A DNA stretch of 64,000 nt. Source: Ariolimax columbianus. Taxonomy: Eukaryota; Mollusca; Gastropoda; Stylommatophora; Arionidae. Below, piece after piece: positions 44,821 to 56,559 of this stretch; the first letter of the stretch is position 1; every line of letters starts with the position of its first letter. Below the pieces are notes generated by a model that saw only the letters and a program-made list of their open reading frames with translations, had not been told where the DNA came from and searched no databases. Where the stretch lies: assembly GCA_036924085.1 (NCBI GenBank), contig JAVGWX010000008.1, forward strand, positions 236,001-300,000, in the 5' to 3' direction. The position numbers and the translations under genes were made by a program.

Positions 44821-44944
44821 GTTTAACGGATGTGTGAGTCAATCTTAATAGACTCAAACATTAGAGCTAAGTCAATGCCTACTCTAGTAAATTACAGTTG
44901 GTCGTGGCTAAGTAGACCCGCAGCTAGTTAGGCGCCGTCTATAG

Positions 44945-45215
44945 CTGCTCTTAACAAACCACATGGGGAAAGGTACAAATAACTTGTCCATACAGCTGCC
45001 ATTAAGACTACTCTTTTCGATTTCCAACTGCCAAGGCATTTTTAACGTGCTCAACACTGAACACGATAGTCCGATCTCATTACCCAACGATCAGGGGAAG
45101 TTTTTCCAGGAGATCCACGTGAAAAAATCCCGATTTTCACTGTGATTCGAACCCGCGACCTCCGACACCGGAGGCTGACACCTTACCCCGAGGCCACTGA
45201 GTCCCCCACTCGAAG
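44945..45215 (-). mobile_element. tRNA-derived SINE, source of adjacent array
   Basis: On the minus strand a head with CTCAGTGGCCTCGGGGTAAG (A-box) and GGTTCGAATC (B-box, 45144-45153) leads into a body with GTGGATCTCCTGG, CACGTTAAAAATGCC and TGGACAAGTTATTTGTACC. The head is well preserved, but the acceptor stem cannot be closed, so it is a SINE and not a tRNA gene. Confidence 0.75.
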
Positions 45216-45945
45216 CTGACACCTTACCACGAGACCACTGATTCCCCCCCACCCCACCCGAGGCTGACATCTTACCCCAAGACCACTGAGTGCCCCCCCC
45301 CCCCCCCACCAGAGGCTGACACATTACCCCGAGACCACTGAGTCCCCCACCCGAGGCTGACACCTTACCCCGAGACCACTGAGTCCCCCACCCGAGGCTG
45401 ACACCTTACCCCGAGACCACTGAGTCCCCCACCCGAGGCTGACACCTTACCACGAGACCACTGAGTCCCCCACCCGAGGCTGACACCTTACCTCGAGACC
45501 ACCGAGTCCCCCCCACCCCACCCGAGGCTGACACCTTACCCCGAGACCACTGAGCCCCCCCCCCCCCACCCGAGGCTGACACCTTACTCCGAGACCACTG
45601 AGTCCCCCTACCCGAGGCTGACACCTTACCCCGAGACCACTGAGTCCCCCCCCCCCCAACCCGAGGCTGACACCTTACCCCGAGACCACTAAGTCCCCGA
45701 CCCGAGGCTGACACCTTACTCCGAGACCACTGAGTCCCCTCCCACCCGAGGCTGACACCTTACCCCGAGACCACTGAGTCCCCCACCCGAGGCTGACACC
45801 TTACCCCGAGAAAACAGGCCCCTCCACCCGAGGCTTACACCTTAGCCCGAGACCACAGGGCACTCCACCAGAGGCTGACACCTTACCTCGAGACCACAGG
45901 GCACTCCACCAGAGGCTGACACCTTACCCCAAGACCACGGTTTTA
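45180..45945 (-). repeat. ~39-bp array of the SINE A-box half, ~19 units
   Basis: Each unit (plus strand) has GAGGCTGACACCTTACC and GAGACCACTGAGTCCCCC with variable C runs. On the minus strand this is the 5' half of the neighbouring SINE, including the A-box but not the B-box. Divergence rises to the right. Confidence 0.92.
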
Positions 45946-45954
45946 AAGTAAATT

Positions 45955-46145
45955 CTAAAAACTGCAAATAAACTAAAACATTCACACAGAAGGACATCAC
46001 ACAACGGCAAATAAACTAAAACATTCACACAGAAGGACATCAAACAACGGCAAATAAACTAAAACATTCACACATAACGACACCACACAACGGCAAATAA
46101 ACTAAAACATTCACACAGAAGGACAATCACACAAAGGCAAATAAG
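45955..46145. repeat. 43-bp repeat, ~4.5 copies
   Basis: Units contain GGCAAATAAACTAAAACATT and CACACAGAAGGACATCA. Confidence 0.9.
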
Positions 46146-46419
46146 TAGTTTTATTTTCATGATTTAACTACTGGTATATAAAACAAACAATGAAGTAAAA
46201 GTATTTTCAAAAAATTCGTTCTTGTTTCATAGCGCCTTTACGGCTTTTATCAGTAAGTATCCTCTATCAAACTATCTCAAATTTATTATGGAGGCAAACT
46301 GAACTACAGCAGCATCTGGTAAACAATGTGTATTACTCCAAGTCTTACAGTCATCTCTGTCCTCTCATGTCATTGAACCTTTGATGGTTGAAGTGTCAGC
46401 CATTATACATTCCTTCAAT

Positions 46420-47045
46420 TGCCAAGAAAATGTGATACAAATATGTGATCATGACTAATTCTCATGAGAATTATTCGGGGTGGCCAATCATTCCTTCCTA
46501 GCAGTCTCAATGAAATCAATAAATGCATGTTTTGGCTCATTTCAATCATTGCAGACGTTACGTTTCCATTTTCCATGAAGTTTAGCCCAAAATCTGGTTC
46601 GAACCCTGCTGTTTGACAACTGGGCTTGTCGGGTGATTTTTTCATGACACGGCCGCTTCTTCCCGTTGACCCAACTGTAGATGGGTACCCACAGATTTCC
46701 TTCATCATCAAATTTTCTCTCAAAGAAAGCTATCATTGTGTTAGTTACTTTCCAGTCAGTGAAATACGGGCCAACCACTGTTGTAGCTACAGTACACCAC
46801 AATGGATGGTCTCCAGTGCTCCACAATCCTGTAAGACAATTTGCAAATCCTTGCACAATCTTCTTTAGCTTCCATTGTTTGAAGGCGATCGGAAGCTGGT
46901 TCTCCATGGGTCAGTGACCAAGTTTCTCATTCATAGCATAGCGCTGGTATCTCTTTTCCTTCTATTGTGAAAGGATCGAAGTCTTTAGAAATTGGATCTG
47001 CCTTTACATTCCTGATAGTGTTTTCCGCATATATAGGAAAGATAA
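46420..47045 (-). pseudogene. Unidentified coding remnant
   Basis: On the minus strand one frame reads KADPISKDFDPFTIEGKEIP. After a shift, a 121-codon frame (46907-46542) contains WKLKKIVQGFANCLTGLWST, VVGPYFTDWKVTNTMIAFFE and LWVPIYSWVNGKKRPC, then a TGA and EPKHAFIDFIETARKE, then another TGA. Composition and continuity across stops suggest a decayed protein-coding sequence, perhaps a transposon or processed gene. I do not recognise the family. Confidence 0.4.
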
Positions 47046-47263
47046 ATTGATAGAACCTGTGGTTATTTTAGTGCAAGAGAAATACCTGTGCTATTTACAC
47101 GAAACTCTTGAGATACATTATAGTTAGATAAGTAATGACGAACAATAGAAAACTAATCACGTGCCTAGTTTATGGCTATAATGTCCATGCTGTTTGTGTA
47201 ATAAACATTGATCTGTTTTTGATGCTGTTACAAATAATTGTTAGTGTTTTAAATTAGAGTTAT

Positions 47264-48093
47264 GAGTTAAGGAGTGATAGTTGTAAGGGAGAAAGTTAAG
47301 GAGTGATAGTTGTAAGGGAGAAAGTTAAGGAGTGATAGTTGTAAGGGAGAAAGTTAAGGAGTGATAGTTGTAAGGGAGAAAGTTAAGGAGTGATAGTTGT
47401 AAGGGAGAAAGTTAAGGAGTGATAGTTGTAAGGGAGAAAGTTAAGGAGTGATAGTTGTAAGGGAGAAAGTTAAGGAGTGATAGCTGTAAGCGAGAAAGTT
47501 AAGGAGTGATAGTTGTAAGGGAGAAAGTTAAGGAGTGATAGTTGTAAGGGAGAAAGTTAAGGAGTGATAGTTGTAAGGGAGAAAGTTAAGGAGTGATAGT
47601 TGTAAGGGAGAAAGCTAAGGAGTGATAGTTGTAAGGGAGAAAGTTAAGGAGTAATAGTTGTAAGGGAGAAAGTTAAGGAGTGACAGTTGTAAGGGAGAAA
47701 GTTAAGGAGTGATAGTTGTAAGGGAGAAAGTTAAGGAGTGATAGTTGTAAGGGAGAAAGTTAAGGAGTGATAGTTGTAAGGGAGAAAGTTAAGGAGTGAT
47801 AGTTGTAAGGGAGAAAGTTAAGGAGTGATAGCTGTAAGCGAGAAAGTTAAGGAGTGATAGTTGTAAGGGAGAAAGTTAAGGAGTGATAGTTGTAAGGGAG
47901 AAAGTTAAGGAGTGATAGTTGTAAGGGAGAAAGTTAAGGAGTGATAGTTGTAAGGGAGAAAGTTAAGGAGTGATAGTTGTAAGGGAGAAAGTTAAGGAGT
48001 GATAGTTGTAAGGGAGAAAGTTAAGGAGTGATAGCTGTAAGGGAGAAAGTTAAGGAGTGATAGTTGTAAGGGAGAAAGTTAAGGAGTGATAGT
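47264..48093. repeat. 29-bp minisatellite, ~29 units, left of CR1
   Basis: Units contain GTTAAGGAGTGATAGTTGTA and AGGGAGAAA. Two scattered units share the same rare AGCTGTAAGCG variant 360 bp apart, suggesting block duplication. The same array continues at 50268 beyond the CR1 insertion. Confidence 0.95.
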
Positions 48094-50188
48094 TAACACG
48101 CAAACATACGACTACTCTAAGGCAGATGTTAAGAGGATAAAAGATGCAGCGAACCACATAATCTGGAAAGATATTGTTGTAGGAACAGATGTTGAACGGG
48201 AGTGGGAAAGTTTTAAAACAGTTCTAGAAACGCTTAAAGAGGAATGTGTTCCATGTAGGGAGGTAAACCCCAAGCGTAAAAAGTGGATAACTAGATTTGT
48301 AGTGAAATGTAGAAGAGCGAAAATTAAAGCATGGAAAAAATATATAGAGGCAGATAAATCAAAAGAAACATATGTAAAATATTTGGACAAGCAGAAAATA
48401 TCTCAGAAAGCGAATAAAACAGCAAAAATAGACTTTGAAAAAAAACTTGCTCAGAGGATCAAGAGTGACAGTAAAAGCTTCTTCTCTTATGTTAGAAATA
48501 AACAAAGAACGAAAGACAAAGTAGGCCCTCTCATAGACAGTACAGGGAAAATAATAAGTGAGAATAGGGAAGCAGCTAATCTGCTCAATCAGTACTTTGG
48601 CACAGTCTTCACAAAGGAGGACTGCTCCGAGATCCCAGAGCCTATAGATATTTTTCAAAGAGACATGGATACAGCAGGATTAGGATCAATCTGTATTACA
48701 GAGGAAATGGTTTTTAAAAAATTGGAGGGGATGAAAGTGAATAAATGGCCAGGTCAAGATGGTATTCATCCAAAATTGCTGTTGGAAATTAGAGACCAAT
48801 TAGCAAAACCATTGGCTATATTATGTTCTCAATCACTTACAAAAGGGATTTTTCCACGGGATTGGAAAGATGCAGGAGTGATCCCCTTATTCAAAAAAGG
48901 CAAAAAATCAGATCCAGTAAATTATAGACCGGTTAGTTTAACAAGCATAGTCTGTAAATTGTTAGAGTCAATAATCAAAGAAAACATTGTAATGCATTTA
49001 GACAAATTTAATCTAATTAGAAATAGTCAGCATGGGTTTACTAGAGGGAGATCATGCTTAACAAATCTATTAGAATTCATGGAGGAGGTTACTAAAATCA
49101 TAGATAAAGGGGAGCCAGTGGATGTTATTTATCTAGACTTTGCAAAGGCCTCTGATAGAGTACCTCATCAAAGATTATTTCGAAAGTTAAAATCACATGG
49201 AATAGGTGGGGAAGTTGCCAAATGGATTGAAAATTGGTTAACGCGAAGAAGGCAGAGGGTGGGCATAAATATGGAGTACTATGAGTGGTGTGAAGTGAAA
49301 AGTGGAGTGCCACAGGGCTCGGTTTTGGGACCAATTTTGTTCTTGATATATATAAAGGATTTGGACATTGATATGAGATCCATGATTGCAAAATTTGCTG
49401 ATGACACAAAACTATGCAGTAGTGTCTCATCTAAGGCGGAAGTAGATATATTGATGTCGGATTTAGATAAAATTCGAGAATGGTCTGTAAGTTGGCAAAT
49501 GGAGTTTAATGTAGATAAATGTACAGTCATCCACATGGGTAGATCCAATATGGAACATAATTACAGAATGGGAGAAAACAATATTAGAAAGATAGATAAG
49601 GAAAGGGGCCTAGGGGTTATAATAGATCATACAGGAAAGGTGAGTGAGCAAGTTAAGGTAGCAGTGAAAAAGGCAAATGCAATGTTAGGTATGATAAAAA
49701 GAAATATTAAACATAGGAGCAAGGAAGTGATCGTCAAACTGTATAAAGCTTTAGTTAGACCTAGATTGGAGTACTGTGTACAGGTGTGGAGTCCTTATCA
49801 TAGAGGGGACATAAACATGCTAGAAAGAATACAAAAAAGAGCGATAAAGATGATAGTGGGATTCCAGAATTACAGTTATGAGGAACGACTCAGAAAAACC
49901 GGCCTACAGTGTCTAGAAGAGAGAAGAATTCGTGGTGACTTAATACAGGTTTATAAGATGATCAGAGGAATCGATAAATTAGACTATAACAAGTTTTTTA
50001 AAATACAGCCACCTACAATAACACAAGGGCATAGCTACAAGCTGACTAAAGAGAGGTGCAGGTTAGATATTAGGAAATATTTTTTTAGTCAGAGAGTGGT
50101 GTCTGCTTGGAATGCATTGCCAGGGGAGGTAGTGGAGGTAGGGACAGTTAATGCATTTAAGAATAAACTGGATGCGCATAGCTTTTAG
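48094..50188 (+). CDS. CR1 reverse transcriptase, long intact frame
   Basis: About 697 codons are open. The endonuclease is missing. Landmarks are WPGQDGIHPKLL, NYRPVSLTSIVCKLLE, SQHGFTRGRSCLTNL, VIYLDFAKASDRVPH (Ser where other copies have Phe), SGVPQGSVLGPILF and the catalytic MIAKFADDTKLC. Thumb blocks RGLGVIIDHTGK and ALVRPRLEYCVQVWSPY follow, then the stop at 50188. Any apparent start upstream of 48094 lies in minisatellite sequence. Truncation makes it non-autonomous, but the RT itself looks recently intact. Confidence 0.92.
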
Positions 50189-50263
50189 AGCAAGGCGATG
50201 TAAATGTAACTGGTTGTATACAGACTTTGCAGGGTCTTCTAAACCAGTATAAAGACGTTAAGT
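48094..50263 (+). mobile_element. 5'-truncated CR1 inserted in the 29-bp minisatellite
   Basis: CR1 homology starts at about 48094 (AACACGCAAACATACGAC) and ends with AAAGACGTTAAGTTAAG. Identical array units lie on both sides. The element's own tail, GTTAAG, equals the start of the array unit, so insertion could have used that microhomology. Any target duplication is hidden by the array. Confidence 0.9.
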
Positions 50264-50267
50264 TAAG

Positions 50268-50570
50268 TTGAAAGGAAGAAAGTTAAGGAGTGATAGTTAA
50301 AAGGAAGAAAGTTAAGGAGTGATAGTTGTAAGGGAGAACGTTAAGGAGTGATAGTTGTAAGGGAGAACGTTAAGGAGTGATAGTTGTAAGGGAGAAAGTT
50401 AAGGAGTGATAGTTGTAAGGGAGAAAGTTAAGGAGTGATAGTTGTAAGGGAGAAAGTTAAGGAGTGATAGTCGTAAGGGAGAAAGTTAAGGAGTGATAGT
50501 TGTAAGGTAGAAAGTTAAGGAGTGATAGTTGTAAGGGAGAAAGTTAAGGAGTGATTGATGTAAAGGAGAA
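50268..50570. repeat. 29-bp minisatellite, ~10 units, right of CR1
   Basis: Same unit as 47264-48093. The first two copies next to the CR1 have a variant, TTAAAAGGAAGAAA, not seen on the left. Confidence 0.93.
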
Positions 50571-50640
50571 AGTCTAAGTGGCGATAGAGTGAGACTGTAA
50601 CATGCGTGTGGTGCTCTCATGCTGCCTTAATCAAACGGCG

Positions 50641-51470
50641 TCACGTGGTAAAGTTGTCCAGCGTGCCGTAGGTGCGCCTGAAGCCATCCTGCTCTATGGA
50701 CTGGGCTTCCTTGAGGGTGTTGCTGATCCTCACCAGGGGTATTCTGGTTAAAACTTTGTACAGTACTGAGAGGAGGGTGATAGGGCAGTAGTTAGCCACG
50801 TCTTCGTTGTCTCCTTTCTTGTACAGTAACATAGTTTTTGACTCTCGCCAGCCCGATGGGATCTCATTCTCTTCTAAAAAAAGTTTGAATCGCTGTGCAA
50901 GCGATGTAAAGACTGGGTGGCCACATCCTTTTAGTGTCTCTATCGTGAATCCGTCCTCGCCTGCGGTATTGCCAGAGGGTATGCTTCCAATAGCACTTCG
51001 AATCTCTGAGGTCAGGAATGGTGGGAGTAGTGACGGAAATGTCGATGATTTGGTTGAAGGAGACGGAGTGGGAAGAAGAAGCGATGAATAAGTTCGAATA
51101 GAAGCCGCAGATGACACTTTCTATCTGCAGATATGAGGTCACTCTCCTCCCGTCTGCTGGTTTAAGAGATAGGATTTCGTGCTGGCGCTCGGCGATGGTA
51201 CGCGTGATTTGCCTAATTCTTCTGCGTGATTATGCGGTTGGAAGGACTCTTGCTCTGGAAAAACTGGCGTGGCCTTCCTTCTTTGCCGACACCTGAGCGT
51301 ACTGGACACATTAATGTTTGCTGGGGTTCTGTGGCCATTTTTGTGGCGCTGGTCGAGAAGGTTCTTGGTGGTTAGGGAGATGTGTATTACACAAAATGAG
51401 TTCGTACGCTGAGATGATACAGCAATGGTTCGTGAACTACTAGAACAGCTGCGAGGGTACACAATAATCG
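50641..51470 (-). pseudogene. RTE (BovB-like) linker and RT N-terminal fragment
   Basis: The minus strand reads HISLTTKNLLDQRHKNGHRT, then after shifts IRSAIGSIPSGNTAGEDGFT, WRESKTMLLYKKGDNEDVAN and QDGFRRTYGTLDN. It is the same subfamily as 21036-22000. It ends abruptly at 50641 against unrelated sequence. Confidence 0.8.
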
Positions 51471-51984
51471 TCACTGGCGTCCTGGATCACTTTATCAAGT
51501 ACACTTCGGCAGGTAACCCGCAACCAAAGACACATGATCAAGATTTGACATTAATTAGCTGAGTACGACCAGTGCATTCCAAGGACAACACTACCAGGCT
51601 CAGAAATCTAAGAGGAGACCATCTTTGCCGAAAAGCATAAACATCTAACTTTAAAAAAAATGTGCACCTGACACTTCTTAATGGGGGTAGGTCATGCCTT
51701 GATTGATTGATCCCATGTGCTGGATCGGCTCAATTAAAACACCGACAACAGTGCCAAACATGATGATGCTAAGTTTACACAACAAAATCAACAGCAGGTC
51801 TAACAGTTCCCTGTGGAGCATGTGGGTTTAGAACGCCATAGGTTTTGGCTGGCAACTACATTTTATGAGAGTCAAAAATGGCTGGAGTAAATAGTTAGCG
51901 AGACCACTTCAATCCAGACTCAGCACAATGCTTTTGTGAAGATACAAATGAGCATTTAGTAAGTAGGAACTGTTTTCTAGATTG
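51471..51984. other. No recognisable feature
   Basis: A T/A-mixed stretch without an open frame, array or transposon signature that I can name. Confidence 0.4.
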
Positions 51985-52275
51985 GCGGTAGGTGTTAAAT
52001 ATGGGGGTAGGTGTTAAATATGGCGGTAGGTGTTACATCTGGGGGTAGGTGTTAAATCTGGGGGTAGGTGTTAAATCTGGGGGTAGGTGTTAAATCTGGG
52101 GGTAGGTGTTAAATCTGGAGGTAGGTGTTAAATCTGGGGGTAGGTGTTAAATCTAGGGGTAAGTGTTAAATCTGGAGGTAGGTGTTAAATCTGGGGGTAG
52201 GTGTTAAATCTAGGGGTATGTGTTAAATCTAGGGGTAGGTGTTAAATATAGGAGTAGGTGTTAAATATAGGGGTT
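51985..52275. repeat. 19-bp minisatellite, ~15 units
   Basis: Units read GGGGGTAGGTGTTAAATCT, with GGAGG and TAGGGG variants. Confidence 0.94.
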
Positions 52276-52499
52276 AACATCTTAGAAACAAACAATAAAC
52301 AAAGATTCATCATTCGGGTGGTTACCCGTTCTCAATTGTGGTGAACTTCTGACCGAGCGCCGTAACTGCCCGCTGTCACGCTAGCTGTGATATTTCATCT
52401 TCTTCCTAAATTAGTTAGTTCAAGAAGTGTTTTATCGATGGAACACCACACGAGGACCGTACTACAATTGGTATATGTGAAATCAGATACACCTATTTG

Positions 52500-52964
52500 G
52501 GATTAAGATGCTGAGCAGCGCATGAGCTGCAGTGGTCATCGACCCATAGCTGACTGCTAGCGTCAGGGCCAGCGAACCAAAGCTGCCAAGACCCTTCTAC
52601 ACCTCCACGTGGTGATCCTGGATAACAAGGTGCAGCAGGGCAGACTGGCTAAGGAGAAGGGATCGAAGAGGGAATGCTAACCCATTACTCAAATAATGCT
52701 TGCTGAAGTCAGATGTGTTGGACCGAAAAGTGCAAATATCGCAGTCAAGCTGTAAACTACGACACAACGCATTCCGTTCTCTGGACTACATTCTGCCACT
52801 TAAGGCCTTTCAGGGTTTGGTAGTGGGAGATTGAGAGCGAACGCAGAAGACAGCCTCAGGATGACGGCTGCTTTTTTCGAAAAAATAATGGTTACTGTCT
52901 GACTGCGTACGAAGAAGAAGAAGAAGAAGAAGAAGAAGAAGAAGAAGAAGAACGCAGAAGAAGA
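52500..52964 (+). mobile_element. Chimeric SINE-like/LINE-tail insertion with 15-bp TSD
   Basis: The 465-bp insertion is flanked by AGATACACCTATTTG (52485-52499) and AGATATACCTATTTG (52965-52979), one mismatch. Its first ~370 bp are the family also at 4381-4740. The last part, from GACAGCCTCAGGATGACGG to GACTGCGTACG, equals the 3' end of the RNase H-bearing LINE at 6501. A long GAA-repeat tail follows. Both parts lie inside one target duplication, so they moved as one RNA. Confidence 0.85.
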
Positions 52965-53009
52965 AGATATACCTATTTGATAATGTGCCGTATTCTAGTT
53001 GTGGTCCAA

Positions 53010-54076
53010 CTCCTGGAGGACTGGCTGGAGGACTGGCTGGAGAGCTGGCTGGAGGACTGGCTGGAGGACTGGCTGAATAGCTGGCTGGAAGAATGGCTGT
53101 AGGAATGGCTGAAGAGCTGTCTGGAGGACCGGCTGGAGGACTGGCTGGAGAGCTGGCTGGAGGACTGGCTGGAGAGCTGGCTGGAGAGCTGGCTGGAGGA
53201 CTGGCTGGAGAGCTGGCTGGAGAGATGGCTGAAGGACTGGCTGAATGACTGGCTGTAGAGCTGGCTGAAAGGACTGGCTAGAGGACTGGCCGGAGGACTG
53301 GCTTGAGAGCTGGCTGGAGGACTGGCTGGAGAGCTGATTAGAGGACTGACTGGAGGACTGGCTGGAGGACTGGCTGGAAGAACAGGTTGGAGGACTGGTT
53401 GGAGGACTGACTGGAGAACTGGCTGGGAGGACTGGCCGGAGACTGGCTGGTGAGCTGGCTGAAGAACTGGCTGGAGAACTGGCTGGAGGATTGGCTGGAA
53501 GGACTGGCTGGAGGACTGGCTGGAGGATTGGCTGGAGGACTGGCTGGAGGAGTGGCTGGAGGACTGGCTGGACGGACTGGCCGGAGACTGGCTGGTGAGC
53601 TGGCTGGAGGACTCGCTGAAGGATTGGCTGGAGGATTGACTGGAGAGCTGGCTGGACGACTGGCTGGAGGACTAGCTGGAAGGACTGGCTGGAGACCTGG
53701 CTGGAGGACTGGGTGGAGGACTGGCTGGAGGAATGGCTGGAGGACTGGCTGGAGGACTGGCTGGAAGGCTGGCTGGAGGACTGGCTGGAGAGCTAACTGG
53801 AGAACTGGCTGGAGGACTGCTGGAGAGCTGGCTTGAGTACTGGCTGGAGAACTGGCCGAATGACTGGCTGGAGAACTGGCTGGAGAACTGGCTGGAGAAC
53901 TGGCTGGAGGACTGGCTGGAGGACTGGCTGGAGAACTGGCTGGAGAGCTGGCTGGAAGGACTGGCTGGAGGACTGGCTGGAGAACTGGCTGGAGAGCTGG
54001 CTGGAGGACTGGCTGGAGGACTGGCTGGAGAACTGGCTGGAGAGCTGGCTGGAAGGACTGGCTGGAGGACTGGCTA
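53010..54076. repeat. 12-bp minisatellite, ~88 units
   Basis: The unit CTGGCTGGAGGA and close variants (GAGAACTGG, GAGAGCTGG) fill about 1.07 kb. Because 12 is a multiple of 3, all frames stay open and give Gly-Leu-Ala or Trp-Leu-Glu repeats. I do not regard these as proteins. Confidence 0.95.
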
Positions 54077-54079
54077 GGT

Positions 54080-56551
54080 GAAAAAAGAAAAGTTCCTCAT
54101 CACTCGTGATGGATGGACGAACAAAAACATTCCATCAAACACCGAGAGCCTTGCACTTAGCTCAAAAGGAGAACTAGAAAGTGGGGTTGAAAAAACCAGT
54201 GATTGGAGTGTGCTATAGATGTCCATCAAGTCAAAAAGAGGAAGATGAGGAGCTGATTAGTAGCATAGCAAAGGCAAGTGAAGGGAAATTATTATTAATG
54301 AGGGATTTCAACTTTCCAGAAATGGGAAAGAGCAGAAGTACTTGTAGAATCAAAACCTTTTGTTAAGTGCATAACTGAAAATTTTGTAATTCAACATGTA
54401 GAAGAGACAAACACACACTTTACCTAGATTTTACTACAGAGGAAAATATGATTGAAAACGTTACCGTTGGGGAACTGTTTGGATCAAGTGACCATCAAAT
54501 CATCCGTTGGAATCTTATTGCAGGGAAAGAAGTAAACATAAACACGCGAACATACGACTACTCTAAGACAGATGTTAAGAGGATGAAAGAGGCAGCGAAC
54601 CACATAATCTGGAAAGATATTGTCGTAGGAACAGATGTTGAACAGGAGTGGGAGAGTATTAAAACAGTTCTAGAAACGCTAAAGGAGGAATGTGTTCCAT
54701 GTAGGGAGGTAAACCCCAAGCGTAAAAAGTGGATAACTAGATTTATAGTGAAAAGTTGAAGAGCTAAAAATAAAACATGGAAAACATATATAGAGGCAGG
54801 TAAATCAAAAGAAACATATTTAAAATATTTGGACAAGCAGAACATATCTCAGAAAGCGAATAAAACAGCAAAAATAGATTTAGAAAAAAAAACTTGCTAA
54901 TACGATCAAGACTAATAGTAAAAGCTTCTTTTCTTATGTTAGAAATAAACACAGAACGAAAGACAAAGTAGACCCTCTCATAGAAAGCACAAGAAAAAAA
55001 TAAGTGAGAATAGGGAGGCAGCTAATCTACTCAATCAGTACTTTGGCACAGTCTACACAAAAGATGACTGCTCCAAGATCCCAGAGCCTATTGATATTTT
55101 TCAAAGAGACATTTATACAGCTGGATTAGGATCAATCCGTATTAAAGAGGAAATTTGTTATTTCTTTTTAATTTGAGGGCTTGAATTTGGATAAATGTCT
55201 AGGTCAAGATGTTATTCATCCAAAATTGTTGTTTGAAATACGAGATCAACTAGCAAAACCACTGGCTATATTATGTTCTCAATCACTTGCAAAACAAATT
55301 TCCCAGAGGAGTGGAAAGATGTAGGAGTGATCCCCTTATTCAAAAAAGGCAAAAAATCAGATCCAGTAAATTATAGACCGGTGAGTTTAACGAGCAAAGT
55401 CTGTAAATTGTTAGAGTCAATAATCAAAGAAAACATTGTAATGCATTTAGACAAGTTTAATCTAATTAGAAATAGTCAGCATGGGTTTACTAGAGGGAGA
55501 TCGTCCTTAACAAATTTATTAGAATTCATGGAGGCTGTTTCTAAAATCATAGATAAAGGGGAGCCAGTGGATGTTATTTATCTAGATTTTGCAAAGGCCT
55601 TTGATAGAGTACCTCATCTAATATTATTTCGAAAGTTAAAATCACATGGAATAGGTGGGGAAGTTGCCAAATGGATTGAAAATTGGTTAACGAGAAGAAG
55701 GCAGAGGGTGGGCATAAATAAGGAGTACTCTGAGTGGTGTGAAGTGAAAAGTGGTGTGCCACAGGGCTCGGTTTTTGGGACCAATTTTGTTCTTGATATA
55801 TATAAATGATTTGGACATTGATATGGGATCCATGATTGCAAAATTCGCTGAAGACACAAAACTATGCCGTAGTGTCTGTTCTAAAGCAGAAGTGGATATA
55901 TTGAGATTAAGATTTAGGTGAAATTCGAGAATTGTCTGTAATAGATAATATAGATAAATGTACAGTCATCCACATGGGTAGATCCAATATGGAACATAAT
56001 TACAGAATGGGCGATAACAATATTAGAAAGATAGATAAGGAAAGGGACATAGGGTTTATAATAGATCATACAGGTAAGGTGAATGAGTAAGTCCAGGTAG
56101 CAGTGAAAAAGGCAAATGCAGCGTTAGGTATTATAAAAAGAAATTTTAAACATAGAAGCAAGGAAGTGATAGTCAAACTTTATAAAGCATTAGTTAGACC
56201 TAGATTGGAGTACTGTGTACAGGTGCAGAGTGATATAAACGTTCTCGAAAGGATACAAAAAAGAGCGACAAAGCTGATAGTGGGATTCCAGAATTACAGT
56301 TATGAAGAAAGATTCAGAAAAACCGATAAATTAGACTAAAACAAGTTTTTTTCAAAATACAACCACCCACAAAAACAAGAGGGCACAGCTACAAATTAAC
56401 TAAAGAAAGGTCCAGATCAGATATTAGGAAATACATTTTTAGACAGTGGTGAATGCTTGGAATGCATTGTCACAGGAAGTAGTGGATGCGGGGACAATTA
56501 ATGCATTTAAGAATAAATTGGATGCACATAGCTTATAAAGACGTTAAGTTA
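54080..56551 (+). pseudogene. CR1 copy 2: endonuclease end and reverse transcriptase
   Basis: It extends further 5' than the first copy. Endonuclease blocks are KPVIGVCYRCPSSQ, LLLMRDFNFPE (GDFN with Gly replaced by Arg) and GELFGSSDHQIIRWN. RT blocks NYRPVSLTSKVCKLLE, FAKAFDRVPH and SGVPQGSV follow, then a frameshift before a damaged FAEDTKL. About ten stops or shifts are present, and the 3' end is GACGTTAAGTTAAG. It begins at the right edge of the 12-bp array. Confidence 0.9.
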
Positions 56552-56559
56552 AGTTAAGT

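Noticed and set aside
45140..45215. tRNA gene on the minus strand
   Set aside because: The A- and B-boxes are good, but the acceptor and anticodon stems do not pair and a SINE body follows.
53450..54081. Glycine/leucine/alanine and tryptophan/leucine repeat proteins of over 100 residues
   Set aside because: A 12-bp unit without stops is open in every frame by construction. No start context, splice site or conserved domain is present.
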